Positions 16,103 to 25,329 of a stretch of 64,000 nucleotides of DNA are shown one piece after another (within the stretch, counting starts at the first letter, position 1; each line of letters starts with the position of its first letter). Below the pieces are notes generated by a model that worked only from the letters and a program-made list of their open reading frames with translations, was not told the origin of the DNA and did not search any database. Made by a program: the position numbers and the translations under genes. The DNA comes from an uncultured Eubacteriales bacterium (GTDB lineage: Bacteria > Bacillota > Clostridia > Lachnospirales > Lachnospiraceae). Location: positions 1 to 64,000 of the forward strand of contig ONHA01000006.1 in NCBI GenBank assembly GCA_900317515.1, read 5' to 3'.

Positions 16103-19100
16103 GACCGATTAAACTGACCATGACTGCGTTCGGCTCCTACGCGGACACCACGGTGGTGCCCTTTTCCGACTTCAAAAATGAGCCGTTTCTCATCACCGGT
16201 GACACGGGAGCCGGCAAGACCACGATCTTCGACGCGATCGTCTTTGCGCTCTACGGGAAGCTGTGCGGCACGGAGACGGGGGACCGCCTGCCGGAGATGA
16301 TGCACTCCGATTTTGTGGAGAAATCCGTTGACACGGTGGTGATCCTTGTCTTCTCGGAAGGCGGGAAGGAATACAAGGTCGAGAGGACGATCCATTTCCA
16401 GAAAAAGCGCGGGACGGAAGGCGGCTACGGGGCGCCGAAGATCAGCGCGGTCTTAAGCGAGCCCGGCAAGGATCCGATCCAGGGAGCCACGGCGGTCACG
16501 AATCGGATCCAGGAGCTTCTCGGTATGGATGCGGACCAGTTCCGCAAGATCGTCATGCTGGCCCAGGGGGAGTTCAACAAGTTCCTCAGGGCCGGAAGCG
16601 ATGATAAAAATAAGATCCTCCGGAATCTTTTTGACAACCGTCTCTACGAGTATTACACGGAGCTTCTCAAGGCGGCCAGGGTGAGGCTGGAAAGTGCCCG
16701 GGCGGAACGAAGCCGGGAGATTGAGAACACGCTCAAAGGCTTTTTTATCAAGCCGGAGGAGCTCACGGGAGAGCAGGAACTTCTGTTTCATTCCGGGCAC
16801 CCCAACCTGTGCGGGAACCTTGAAAAACTGATCGGGGAGGAGGAGGCTGCGGCGGAGAAGCTCTCCGCGGAGGCGGAGGCTGCCCAGGCGGCGCTGAATG
16901 CCCTGAATCGGAAGCAGGGCGCGGCGGCAGAGCTGGGCCGCCGGTTCGATGAGCTTAAGGAGAAAAATGAACACCTCGCCGAGCTTGAGGGGCAGAAAGC
17001 TGACTTTGAGGCGCGGAAGGCTGCGTATGCCTGTGCGGAAGCGGCGCTCCACAGAGCGCTTCCGGTGATCCGGGAGAAGAAACTGGCGGATAAAGCGTTT
17101 GCGGACAATGAGGCCCGAATTAAAAGCCTGACAAGGAGCCTTGAGGAGCTCCTTGCGGTGAGAGAGGCCGCCCGGGCCGAAAAGGACGGAGATGCGGAGC
17201 ATAAAAAGAGGGCGGAAGCGCTGCGCGGCATGATCGGGCAGATCAAAGACCAGCTGCCGCTCTACGACGAGCTGGATAAGGAACGGGCCGCGAAAAGTAA
17301 GAGCCTTGCCCTTGCGGAGGATGCGGGGAAGGAAATTGCAGCAAAGACAGAGACCGTCGAAAAGACGGAGGCCTATATAAGGGAGCACAAAGAGAAGCTG
17401 GAGGCTCTCTACGGGATCGACGGAATTGTCTCCGAGAGCAAGGCGGCGGCCGAAAAGGCGGAAGACGTGCGAGTGCGCTTTGCCGGCAGGGGCGGCCTTC
17501 TTGAGAAGCTTAGAGATATCGGCACCCGCGAAAAGAGCCTCGCGGAGGCGAGAGCGGCCCGCCAAACTGCGGCCCTGACCGCCTCGGAGAAGATGGCTGC
17601 CTACAACAGCGTTTACCAGCGTTTTATCTCCGGGCAGGCGGGAATCCTCGCCGAAGAGCTGCGCACAAAGATCGAGCGGGACGGAAGCACGCCGTGCCCG
17701 GTCTGCGGGGCCCTCAGGCACAGGGAGGATGTTCTGCATTTTGCCGTAAAGGGAGAGGATATTCCGGATCAGGAGGCGGTGGAAGCCGCAAAAACCGTAT
17801 ATGAGAGAGCCGAGCAAAAGCGGGCTAAGGCAGACAGAGACGTCGGGAGCCTCGAGGCGGATATTGACGGGAGAAAGGCAGCCGTTCTTGAAGCCGCGGA
17901 AGCTCTCTTTAATGAAGAAATATCCTTTGAGACGCTCGCATCCCGGGAGTATCTCGCGGAGAAGCAGGCGGCGCTTAAGGCAGCGGCAAAGAATGCGGAG
18001 GACGCTTATCGTGAGGCTCACGCCGCGAAGACAAGGCGAGACAGGCTGAAAGACGAGGCGGAGAAGGCTGAGGCGGAACTTCCGAAGCTCAGGGAGGCAA
18101 TCCGGCTCGCGGAAGGCAGGAAAGCGGATGGGAGCAGCGCAGCGGCGGCCGCCGGGGCAAGGGAAGAGAGCCTCAAAGCTCAGCTCCTCCACGCTGACAG
18201 GGACGAGGCCGGGCGCAGGATGCGGCAGCTTGCGGAGGAGGAGAAGGTGCTCTCCGATACGGTCCGCCGGCATGAGGCGGCCTTTGAGGAGGCTGAGAAG
18301 CGATATGCGGACGCCCGGGGGCAGCTGACCGCGAGGGAGGACCAGAGGAAAGCGCTGAAGGAGAGTCTTCTTAGAGCGGAAGAGCATCTTTCAGGGGTTC
18401 TTTCAGAACTTCATTTTCCGGATGAGGCAGCGGTCCTCGCCGCGCTCCCGCCCGTCAGAGAGGACCGGCAGGAGAGGTGGCTCAAAGACGAGCGCAGGGC
18501 GATCACGGAGTATGAAAACGACTGCACCAACACCGCCGGGCGTATCCGGGAACTTGCGGAAGCCCTCGCCGGCAAGGAGCGGACCGATCTTGAGGCTCTC
18601 CGGAAAAAGATTGATGAGGCAGGAGAGCTGCTGGCCCGGAAAAACGAGGAGATGAACGGGAAGAAATCACTCGTCACCAACCATCAGATGACGCTTAAGC
18701 GGGTCAGGGCGCATAAAAACTATCTCGACAGGACGGAAGAGGCCTGGAAGCGCGTAAACCGCCTGGGGAGCCTCGCCGAGGGCGAAAAGTCGGAGGGCGG
18801 CAAGATCAGTTTCGACCGGTATGTCATCGGAGCGGTGTTCCGGGAGATCCTTCAGATGGCCAACCGGCGGCTCGACATCATGAGCGGCGGCAGGTACAGG
18901 CTCATCTATAAGAGCGGCGTAAAGCGAACCAATTCGGAAGCGGGGCTTGAGATATCCGTTCTCGACCTTTCGACCGGCAGGGAGCGGGATTCCAACAGTC
19001 TTTCGGGCGGGGAGTCATTTTTTACATCGCTCGCCCTCGCGCTGGGGCTCTCGGACGTCGTGCAGAACCACGCGGGCGGCCGGCGGCTTGAGACCCTCTT

Positions 19101-19293
19101 CGTCGATGAGGGCTTCGGGACCCTCTCCGACGACGTGCTGGACCTCGCGCTGAGTGTGCTGAAGAGCCTGTCGGAGGGGAACCGCATGGTGGGTCTCATT
19201 TCCCATGTGGATAAGCTGAATGAGAGCATACCGCAGAAGATCCATGTAAAGAACGGAAAGAAGGGAAGCACTGTCAGGGTGGAGACGGCCTGA
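16099..19293 (+). CDS. sbcC: Exonuclease subunit SbcC (Rad50 family)
   Basis: A 1064-aa SMC-like ATPase. Walker A GDTGAGKTT is at residues 34-42, long coiled coils rich in Ala, Glu, Lys and Arg flank the zinc hook CPVC at 533-536, and the C-terminal lobe has the signature SLSGGESF and Walker B TLFVDEGFGTLSDD. The hook dimerises by zinc coordination and the head domains bind SbcD. The GTG/ATG question is settled by the ATGA overlap with sbcD. An AAA-CYTH gene follows 29 bp downstream with its own GGAG site, so a three-gene operon is likely. Confidence 0.96.
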   Translation: MRPIKLTMTAFGSYADTTVVPFSDFKNEPFLITGDTGAGKTTIFDAIVFALYGKLCGTETGDRLPEMMHSDFVEKSVDTVVILVFSEGGKEYKVERTIHFQKKRGTEGGYGAPKISAVLSEPGKDPIQGATAVTNRIQELLGMDADQFRKIVMLAQGEFNKFLRAGSDDKNKILRNLFDNRLYEYYTELLKAARVRLESARAERSREIENTLKGFFIKPEELTGEQELLFHSGHPNLCGNLEKLIGEEEAAAEKLSAEAEAAQAALNALNRKQGAAAELGRRFDELKEKNEHLAELEGQKADFEARKAAYACAEAALHRALPVIREKKLADKAFADNEARIKSLTRSLEELLAVREAARAEKDGDAEHKKRAEALRGMIGQIKDQLPLYDELDKERAAKSKSLALAEDAGKEIAAKTETVEKTEAYIREHKEKLEALYGIDGIVSESKAAAEKAEDVRVRFAGRGGLLEKLRDIGTREKSLAEARAARQTAALTASEKMAAYNSVYQRFISGQAGILAEELRTKIERDGSTPCPVCGALRHREDVLHFAVKGEDIPDQEAVEAAKTVYERAEQKRAKADRDVGSLEADIDGRKAAVLEAAEALFNEEISFETLASREYLAEKQAALKAAAKNAEDAYREAHAAKTRRDRLKDEAEKAEAELPKLREAIRLAEGRKADGSSAAAAAGAREESLKAQLLHADRDEAGRRMRQLAEEEKVLSDTVRRHEAAFEEAEKRYADARGQLTAREDQRKALKESLLRAEEHLSGVLSELHFPDEAAVLAALPPVREDRQERWLKDERRAITEYENDCTNTAGRIRELAEALAGKERTDLEALRKKIDEAGELLARKNEEMNGKKSLVTNHQMTLKRVRAHKNYLDRTEEAWKRVNRLGSLAEGEKSEGGKISFDRYVIGAVFREILQMANRRLDIMSGGRYRLIYKSGVKRTNSEAGLEISVLDLSTGRERDSNSLSGGESFFTSLALALGLSDVVQNHAGGRRLETLFVDEGFGTLSDDVLDLALSVLKSLSEGNRMVGLISHVDKLNESIPQKIHVKNGKKGSTVRVETA

Positions 19294-19322
19294 AGGCCCG
19301 GCACATATAAAGGAGTAACAAG

Positions 19323-20411
19323 ATGCAGCAGATCACCAAAATCGTCATCACCGGCGGGCCCTGCGCGGGCAAGACGACCGCCATGAGCTGGATTCAGAAT
19401 TATTTTACGAGAAAGGGCTATGTCGTCCTTTTCATCCCGGAGACGGCGACCGAGCTCATCAGCGGCGGCGTCGCCCCGTGGACCTGCGGGACCAACTTTG
19501 ACTACCAGGTCTGCCAGATGGGCCTCCAGAACTTCAAGGAGGAGACCTTCATGCGGGCCGCCCGGACCATGCCGGAGGAGCGGATCCTCATCGTGTGCGA
19601 CAGGGGCCAGTTCGACAACAAGGCCTATATGACCGATGAGGAGTTCGCCCGGATCGCTGAGCGGATGGGCTTCACGGAGGAGGAGATGTACGCCCGGTAC
19701 GACGCGGTCTTCCACCTTGTGACCGCGGCCAACGGCGCGAGGGAGTACTATACCCTCGCCAACAACGGGGCGCGCTACGAGACGGCGGAGCAGGCGATGG
19801 CGCTCGACAACACGCTCATCCGGTGCTGGTCCGGCCACAAAAGGCTCTCCGTGATCGGCAACTCGATGGGGTTTGAGGAGAAAATGCAGACCCTGATTCG
19901 GGAAATCTCGGACTTTCTGGGCGAGAAGGAGCCCGCGACGGTCAAGCGCAAGTTCCTGATCGCCTATCCGGATGTCTCGGTGTTTGAAAATGACGAGCAA
20001 TGCCACAAGGTGGAAGTGGTCAGAACCTATCTTAAGTCGGCGGAAAATGAAGAGATCCGCATCCGCCGCAGGGGCGTCGGCAGCAAGTATACGTATTTCC
20101 TGAACTCGAAGACAGACACTGCCGGCGGTCCCGTGGAGACCGAGCGGCAGCTCACGGCGGACGAGTACGAGGTGCTCTTAAAGCAGGCGGATCCGGACAT
20201 GCGGGAGATCAAGAAGACGCGGTACTGCTTCACCTATGCGGGCCAGTACTTTGAGCTTGACCTCTACTCCCTGTGGAAGCACCAGGCGATCATCGAGACG
20301 GAGACAAAAAACAAGGACTCCGAGATCGTGTTCCCGGAGTCCGTTAAGGTTATTCGAGAGCTGACCGGTCTTCCTGAATACCGGAATGCGGTTCTTGCCC
20401 GAAAGAAATAA
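19323..20411 (+). CDS. AAA family ATPase fused to a CYTH-like domain
   Basis: A 362-aa cytosolic protein in two parts. The N-terminal half is a P-loop kinase-like NTPase (AAA_28 type) with Walker A GGPCAGKTTAM and a downstream IVCDRGQFDNKAYM motif. The C-terminal half (about 200-362) resembles a CYTH/triphosphate tunnel metalloenzyme domain: KVEVVRTYL, IRIRRRGVGSKYTYF, KKTRYCFTYAGQYFELDLY. Such domains bind triphosphates, for example thiamine triphosphate or cAMP-type products. Fusions of this type are known in bacteria but have no settled function. It lies downstream of sbcDC and ends one base before a MITE. Confidence 0.8.
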   Translation: MQQITKIVITGGPCAGKTTAMSWIQNYFTRKGYVVLFIPETATELISGGVAPWTCGTNFDYQVCQMGLQNFKEETFMRAARTMPEERILIVCDRGQFDNKAYMTDEEFARIAERMGFTEEEMYARYDAVFHLVTAANGAREYYTLANNGARYETAEQAMALDNTLIRCWSGHKRLSVIGNSMGFEEKMQTLIREISDFLGEKEPATVKRKFLIAYPDVSVFENDEQCHKVEVVRTYLKSAENEEIRIRRRGVGSKYTYFLNSKTDTAGGPVETERQLTADEYEVLLKQADPDMREIKKTRYCFTYAGQYFELDLYSLWKHQAIIETETKNKDSEIVFPESVKVIRELTGLPEYRNAVLARKK

Positions 20412-20580
20412 GTATTGGAAATGTTCAGTGCACCATTCGCAGCCGCTTAAGCGGCTGCTTCATGTGGCGGTCAGAGGCGCTTCGCGCCTTGCCCGCCCCT
20501 CGAAAGCAAGTGGTTTTTGTCCGAAACGCAAGCGCTTCGTCCTGCAAACCACTCGCTTTCGAGGGGTGCTGAACCTTTAC
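20412..20580. mobile_element. MITE copy 1 (degenerate, hairpin-rich)
   Basis: A 169-bp element related to the intact copy at 28821-28985. Ends: GTTCAGTGCACC (20423-20434) against GGTGCTGAAC (20565-20574). Inside are the shared blocks CATTCGCAGCCGC, CATGTGGCGG, TCAGAGGCGCTTC, CGCCTTGCCCGCCCC, and a long terminal hairpin (20496-20566) with the CGCAAGCG turn. The element begins on the base after the stop codon of the AAA-CYTH gene, and its right end supplies the stop codon of the convergent AI-2E gene. No target-site duplication was found, so it is probably older than copy 2. Confidence 0.8.
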
Positions 20581-21788
20581 ACGTAATCTGCCGGTTTCTC
20601 CGGCAGATTTTTTTCCTTGCAGCGGCGGATCGTGATCTGGTCCAGAATGTAGAGGAGAAGCGCGATCGTGGGAACGCCGAGCAGCATCCCTAAAAAGCCG
20701 AAGAGGCCGCCGCCGACAACGATCGCGAAGATGACCCAGAACGGGGAGATACCGGTCGAGTCGCCCAGGATCTTCGGGCCGATGAGGTTGCCGTCGACCT
20801 GCTGGAGCACGAGGATGTAGATCAGGAAAATGATGCCCTGGGGCGGATCCGTGACGAACAGCAGGATGACGGTCGGCAGCGCGCCGATGTAGGGGCCGAA
20901 GACCGGGATCACGTTGGTCACGCCGACGATGAAGGAGCAGAGCATGGAGTAGTTGAGCCCCAGGATCGTCATGCCGATCCAGCAGATGATTCCGATGATG
21001 ATCGAGTCGATGATCTTACCGATGATGAAGCCGTAGAATATCTGGTTGCCGCGGAGGGAGACATCCAGGATGAACTCCGCGATGTCCGGGCGGAAGGCCG
21101 CCGCGACGAAGCGCTTGCTGTGGCCGCGGAAGGTCTCCTTGCTGATCAGCATGTAGATGGCGATGAAGATGCCGATCAGGACGTTGACGATGATCCGGCC
21201 GAAATGCAGGCTGTACTCCGTGAGAGTGGATGCGAGATTGTCCTCGGTGAGGTTCAGGTAGTCGCGGATCCACTTCTCGGCGGTGTCGATCCAGACGTAG
21301 ATGCGGCCGTCCGTCCGTGCCGCCTCCATGACGTCCGCAAAGGCGTAGCCCGTCAGCTCGTCGGCCCAGTCGATGACGCCGACGATCTTCTCATAGAGGT
21401 GATTGATCAGGTACTGGACCGTCTCGATGAACTGGGGAAGGATCTGGACCGCGAAGGCGGCGACGATCGCAACCAGGAGCGTGACGGCCAGAACCGCGCA
21501 GATCCCGCGGATGAAGTCCTTTTTGCGCTTGAGCTTCCAGCGGTTGGGCTTCTTATTTTCCCGGATCAGGAAGCGGGAGAGCAGCCGCTCGAAGAACATC
21601 ATGATCGGGTTCGCGAGGAACGCGATCGCAAGCCCCAGAAAGACCGGCTGCAGGATGTCCATGAAGGCCGAGACGATCGAGAGAAACCCGGTGAAACGGT
21701 CGATCAGGAAGTAAAACAAGATCACCAGAAGAGCAGCCGGGACATATTTATGAATGATATGGGAGGATTGTTTTTTATCATCCTGCAT
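20577..21788 (-). CDS. AI-2E family transporter (PerM/YtvI-like membrane protein)
   Basis: A 403-aa integral membrane protein with about eight hydrophobic helices and the family features PVFLGLAIAFLANPIMMFFERL near the N-terminus and GVTNVIPVFGPYIGALP in the C-terminal half (quoted in parts). Members were linked to autoinducer-2 export in E. coli; others act as Na+/H+ antiporters or are uncharacterised, so the substrate is open. The central soluble region (about 110-215) precedes the conserved core. A GGAG site lies 10 bp before the ATG. The last codons and stop lie in MITE copy 1, so the C-terminus may have been altered by that insertion. Confidence 0.88.
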   Translation of the reverse strand: MQDDKKQSSHIIHKYVPAALLVILFYFLIDRFTGFLSIVSAFMDILQPVFLGLAIAFLANPIMMFFERLLSRFLIRENKKPNRWKLKRKKDFIRGICAVLAVTLLVAIVAAFAVQILPQFIETVQYLINHLYEKIVGVIDWADELTGYAFADVMEAARTDGRIYVWIDTAEKWIRDYLNLTEDNLASTLTEYSLHFGRIIVNVLIGIFIAIYMLISKETFRGHSKRFVAAAFRPDIAEFILDVSLRGNQIFYGFIIGKIIDSIIIGIICWIGMTILGLNYSMLCSFIVGVTNVIPVFGPYIGALPTVILLFVTDPPQGIIFLIYILVLQQVDGNLIGPKILGDSTGISPFWVIFAIVVGGGLFGFLGMLLGVPTIALLLYILDQITIRRCKEKNLPEKPADYV

Positions 21789-21879
21789 GGAAAAGATGCT
21801 CCTTCGGAAAGAGTAGAGTCGGTTCCTTAGTTAAGTATAACCCGCCGGGGTGGATTTTTCAATGGTATGAACGTAGTAC

Positions 21880-21908
21880 TTGACAACATCTAAAAATTCA
21901 ATTATTAT
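21880..21908 (+). promoter_or_regulatory. trp operon promoter
   Basis: TTGACA (21880-21885), 17-bp spacer, TATTAT (21903-21908), just upstream of the T-box leader. Confidence 0.75.
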
Positions 21909-21914
21909 AGTTAA

Positions 21915-22200
21915 AACTTTAGAGTGTTAAACCGATGAAGCGGAAGTAACGCTGGTGACGGAACTCACAGAGAGCCGGGGAAGCTGAGAGCCCGGCAGTA
22001 TACCTGCCTGCAAATGGGCCGCTGAGGGCACGGGGAACGAGATGGTTTCATTTTCAGTATACGTGACGTTGGGCACGCGTTAAGTGCCGGGAATATGCTG
22101 GTATTCCGTATGAGCGCACGGCGTTTGCCGTGAAGCAGGGTGGCACCGCGATTTTATCGTCCCTGACAGAAGTCCTTCTGTCGGGGATTTTTTTATACAC
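21915..22200 (+). promoter_or_regulatory. tRNA-Trp T-box riboswitch with terminator
   Basis: Leader RNA of the trp operon. The T-box antiterminator sequence AGGGTGGCACCGCG is at 22137-22150. Upstream is a Stem I region with GATGAAGCGGAAGTAA near 21934-21949, an AGAGAG block near 21970, and a likely specifier TGG (Trp) at 22016-22018 in the context CAAATGGGCC. Downstream is a terminator: an 11-bp stem (22161-22171 / 22176-22186) and T-run 22188-22194. Uncharged tRNA-Trp should stabilise the antiterminator and let transcription continue into trpE. Confidence 0.93.
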
Positions 22201-22215
22201 AAAGGAGGATATGAT

Positions 22216-23697
22216 ATGGCACGTCCCGCACTTTCCGAGTTTCTTGCGCTGGCCGCGGAGGGCACATACGCGAGAGCTCCCGTCTCAACCGAGATCATGG
22301 CGGATTTCATCACACCGATCGAGGTAATGCGGAAAATGAAAAACATCTCGAACCACTGCTACATGCTCGAGTCCGCATTCGCCCAGGATCGATGGGGGCG
22401 CTACACCTTCCTCGGGTTCGACCCGGTGCTGGAGATCACCTGCATGAACGGGGAGATGAAGATCGGAGCGCTTCACATGAAGACGCGGGATCCGGGCCGG
22501 TATCTCCGCAGGATCCTCGCCGAGTACCGGTCGCCGAAATTCGATTATCTGCCGCCGTTTGCGGGCGGGCTCGTGGGATATTTCTCCTACGATTATCTCA
22601 AATACGCGGAGCCGACGCTGGACCTTGACGCCGAGGACGTCGAGAGATTCAAGGACGTTGATCTCATGCTATTCGACAAGGTCATCGCTTTCGATAATTT
22701 CCGCCAGAAGATCGTGCTCATCGTGAACGCGGACCTTAAGGCGGGCGAGGCGGGCTACCGGAAGGCGGAGCGCGAGCTTGGCCTCCTCGAGGATCTCATC
22801 CGCCGCGGGAAGCCCGGCGAGGATGAGGCGGGACGGCTCACATCCCCGGTGCGGCAGCTCTTCAGCCGGGAGGAGTTCACGCAGATGGTCGAGAGAGCCA
22901 GGCATTACATCAGGGAGGGAGATATCTTCCAGATCGTGCTCTCGAACCGGCTGGAGGCGGATTTTGAGGGGTCGCTCCTAAACACCTACCGGATCCTCCG
23001 GACGCTCAATCCTTCGCCCTACATGTTCTATTTCTCCGGAACCGACGTGGAGGTCGCCGGGGCCTCGCCCGAGACGCTGGTGAAGCTCGAGGACGGCGTC
23101 CTGCACACGTTCCCGCTGGCGGGCACCAGACCGCGCGGGAAGACGGTGGAGGAAGATCTCGCGCTCGAGGAGGAGCTCCTGGCCGATCCCAAGGAGCTCG
23201 CGGAGCACAACATGCTGGTCGACCTGGGGCGCAACGACATCGGAAAAATAAGCCGTTTCGGGACGGTGAAGGTGGAGACCTACCATGAGGTCCTTCGCTA
23301 CTCCCACGTCATGCACATCGGATCGACCGTATCGGGGAAGATCCGGGAGGATAAGGACGCGGTCGACGCGATCGAGGCGGTCCTGCCGGCCGGGACTCTC
23401 TCGGGGGCTCCGAAGATCCGGGCCTGCCAGCTGATCAACGAGCTCGAGAACAACAAGCGGGGCATCTACGGCGGTGCGATCGGCTACATCGATTTCTCCG
23501 GCAACATGGATACCTGCATCGCGATCCGGATCGCCTACAAGAAGAACGGAAAGGTCTTCATACGGAGCGGCGCGGGCATCGTCGCGGACTCCGTGCCGGA
23601 GAAGGAGTACGAGGAGTGCATAAACAAGGCGGCGGCCGTCGTCGCGGCGCTTCGGGAGGGAACGACCCTCACCGAGACGGAAAGGAGGAGGTCATGA
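22216..23697 (+). CDS. trpE: Anthranilate synthase component I
   Basis: A 493-aa chorismate-using enzyme that makes anthranilate with TrpG. Features include LESAFAQDRWGRYTFLGFDP near the N-terminus (Trp feedback site region), the chorismate-binding core RHYIREGDIFQIVLSNRLE, the LAGTRPRGKTVEED loop, LVDLGRNDIGKI, and YGGAIGYIDFSGNMDTCIAIR (quoted in parts). An AAAGGAGG site precedes the ATG; the gene sits directly behind the T-box and overlaps trpG by 4 bp. Pabs-type synthases are similar, but the trp operon context settles the assignment. Confidence 0.97.
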   Translation: MARPALSEFLALAAEGTYARAPVSTEIMADFITPIEVMRKMKNISNHCYMLESAFAQDRWGRYTFLGFDPVLEITCMNGEMKIGALHMKTRDPGRYLRRILAEYRSPKFDYLPPFAGGLVGYFSYDYLKYAEPTLDLDAEDVERFKDVDLMLFDKVIAFDNFRQKIVLIVNADLKAGEAGYRKAERELGLLEDLIRRGKPGEDEAGRLTSPVRQLFSREEFTQMVERARHYIREGDIFQIVLSNRLEADFEGSLLNTYRILRTLNPSPYMFYFSGTDVEVAGASPETLVKLEDGVLHTFPLAGTRPRGKTVEEDLALEEELLADPKELAEHNMLVDLGRNDIGKISRFGTVKVETYHEVLRYSHVMHIGSTVSGKIREDKDAVDAIEAVLPAGTLSGAPKIRACQLINELENNKRGIYGGAIGYIDFSGNMDTCIAIRIAYKKNGKVFIRSGAGIVADSVPEKEYEECINKAAAVVAALREGTTLTETERRRS

Positions 23698-24281
23698 TTC
23701 TCCTGATCGACAATTACGACAGCTTTTCCTACAACCTCTATCAGCTCATCGGAGCGATCGAGCCGGACATAAAGACGATCCGGAACGACGAGATGAGCGT
23801 GGAAGAGATCCGGAAAATGAAACCCGCCGGCATCATCATCTCCCCCGGACCCGGACGGCCGGCGGATGCGGGGATCCTCGAGGAGCTTGTGAGGGAGCTC
23901 GGCGATACTATTCCGATCCTGGGCGTCTGCCTCGGCGAGCAGGGGATCTGCGAGGCGTACGGCGCGAACATCACCTACGCGAAGGAGCTCATGCACGGAA
24001 AGCAGTCTCCGACCCGCCTTGACGTCTCATCAGAGCTCTTCAGAGGCCTTCCGGAGGTCATCCCGACGGCCCGCTACCACTCGCTGGCAGCCGATGAGGC
24101 GACGATGCCGGAGTGCCTTCGGATCACCGCGAGGGCGGACGACGGGGAGATCATGGCGGTCGAGCACACGGTCTACCCGGTTTACGGGGTCCAGTTTCAC
24201 CCGGAATCGGTCATGACGCCGGACGGATCGGTCATTTTAAGAAACTTTATCGATATCACAGGGAAATTCACGGCGGAATGA
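23694..24281 (+). CDS. trpG: Anthranilate synthase component II (glutamine amidotransferase)
   Basis: A 195-aa class I glutaminase that supplies ammonia to TrpE. It starts MILLIDNYDSFSYNL, with the oxyanion motif SPGPGRP, nucleophile Cys in ILGVCLGEQGI (Glu replaces the more common His after CLG) and the HPES motif in YGVQFHPESV. The frame is open upstream to 23616, but the ATG at 23694 overlaps the trpE stop and has AAGGAGGAGG upstream. It is not fused to trpE or trpD, unlike in some bacteria. Confidence 0.96.
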   Translation: MILLIDNYDSFSYNLYQLIGAIEPDIKTIRNDEMSVEEIRKMKPAGIIISPGPGRPADAGILEELVRELGDTIPILGVCLGEQGICEAYGANITYAKELMHGKQSPTRLDVSSELFRGLPEVIPTARYHSLAADEATMPECLRITARADDGEIMAVEHTVYPVYGVQFHPESVMTPDGSVILRNFIDITGKFTAE

Positions 24282-24299
24282 GCCGGAGAAGGAGGAGTT

Positions 24300-25325
24300 A
24301 TGATAAAAGAAGCTATTTTTAAGATCGTGGGCAAGGAAGACTTAACCTATGAGGAGGCCAGGACCGTCATGAACGAGATCATGAACGGGCAGACGACGCC
24401 GACCCAGAATGCGGCATTTTTAGCGGCCCTCTCGACCAAGAGCGCGAAGGCGGAGACCAAGGACGAGATCGCGGGCTGCGCCTACGCGATGCGGGAGCTT
24501 GCGACCCCGGTCGAGCACCCCGGCATGGAGGTTCTCGAGATCGTCGGTACGGGCGGCGACCACGCAAAGACCTTCAATATCTCGACGACATCGGCCATGG
24601 TCATCGCCGCGGGCGGCGTCAAGGTCGCAAAGCACGGCAACCGAGCGGCCTCCTCCCTCTCCGGGACGGCGGACTGCCTTGAGGCTCTGGGCGTCAACAT
24701 CAATATGTCCCCGGACCTCTGCCGGAAGATGCTTGCGGAGACCGGCTTCTGCTTCATGTTTGCCCAGAAGTATCACTCCGCGATGAAGTATGTCGGCCCG
24801 ATCAGAAAGGAGCTCGGCATCCGTACGGTCTTCAATATCTTAGGCCCGCTGACCAACCCGGCGAGACCGGAATATTTCCTTCTCGGCGTCTACGATGAGT
24901 ATCTGGTCGAGCCCCTCGCCAAGGTTCTCACGGACCTAGGCGTGAAGCGCGGCTTCATCGTCTACGGGCAGGACAAGATGGACGAGATCTCCGCGAGCGC
25001 CCCGACGACCCTCTGCGAGATCCGGGACGGCTTCTACCGGACGATCGAGATCAAGCCGGAGGATTTCGGCCTCATCCGCGGCACAAAGTCGGACGTCGTC
25101 GGCGGGACTCCCGTGGACAACGCGGCGATCACCCGCGGCATCCTGGCCGGCGAGGTGCACGGCACCAAGCGGACGGCGGTCCTCTTAAATGCCGGCGCGG
25201 CTCTCTACATCGGCGGCAAGGCGGAGTCGATCGCGGACGGCGTGGCGCTGGCCGCGGACCTTATCGACAGCGGCAAGGCGATGGAAACCTTAAACAGAGT
25301 GATTGAGGTATCAAACGAAGGGTGA
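24300..25325 (+). CDS. trpD: Anthranilate phosphoribosyltransferase
   Basis: A 341-aa enzyme joining anthranilate and PRPP. Motifs include the PRPP loop [36 protein letters not shown] and [24 protein letters not shown] site precedes the ATG. It is the third gene of the trp operon and ends 4 bp before the trpC start codon. Confidence 0.97.
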   Translation: MIKEAIFKIVGKEDLTYEEARTVMNEIMNGQTTPTQNAAFLAALSTKSAKAETKDEIAGCAYAMRELATPVEHPGMEVLEIVGTGGDHAKTFNISTTSAMVIAAGGVKVAKHGNRAASSLSGTADCLEALGVNINMSPDLCRKMLAETGFCFMFAQKYHSAMKYVGPIRKELGIRTVFNILGPLTNPARPEYFLLGVYDEYLVEPLAKVLTDLGVKRGFIVYGQDKMDEISASAPTTLCEIRDGFYRTIEIKPEDFGLIRGTKSDVVGGTPVDNAAITRGILAGEVHGTKRTAVLLNAGAALYIGGKAESIADGVALAADLIDSGKAMETLNRVIEVSNEG

Positions 25326-25329
25326 AACC

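Noticed and set aside
16453-18387. Minus-strand open frame of about 640 codons opposite sbcC
   Set aside because: A shadow of the sbcC coiled-coil codons; the composition is Leu/Arg/Pro-rich nonsense and sbcC itself has clear motifs.
23694-24281. TrpG with CLGEQ instead of CLGHQ as a dead enzyme
   Set aside because: The Cys nucleophile and the HPE motif are intact; variation at this His is tolerated in the family.
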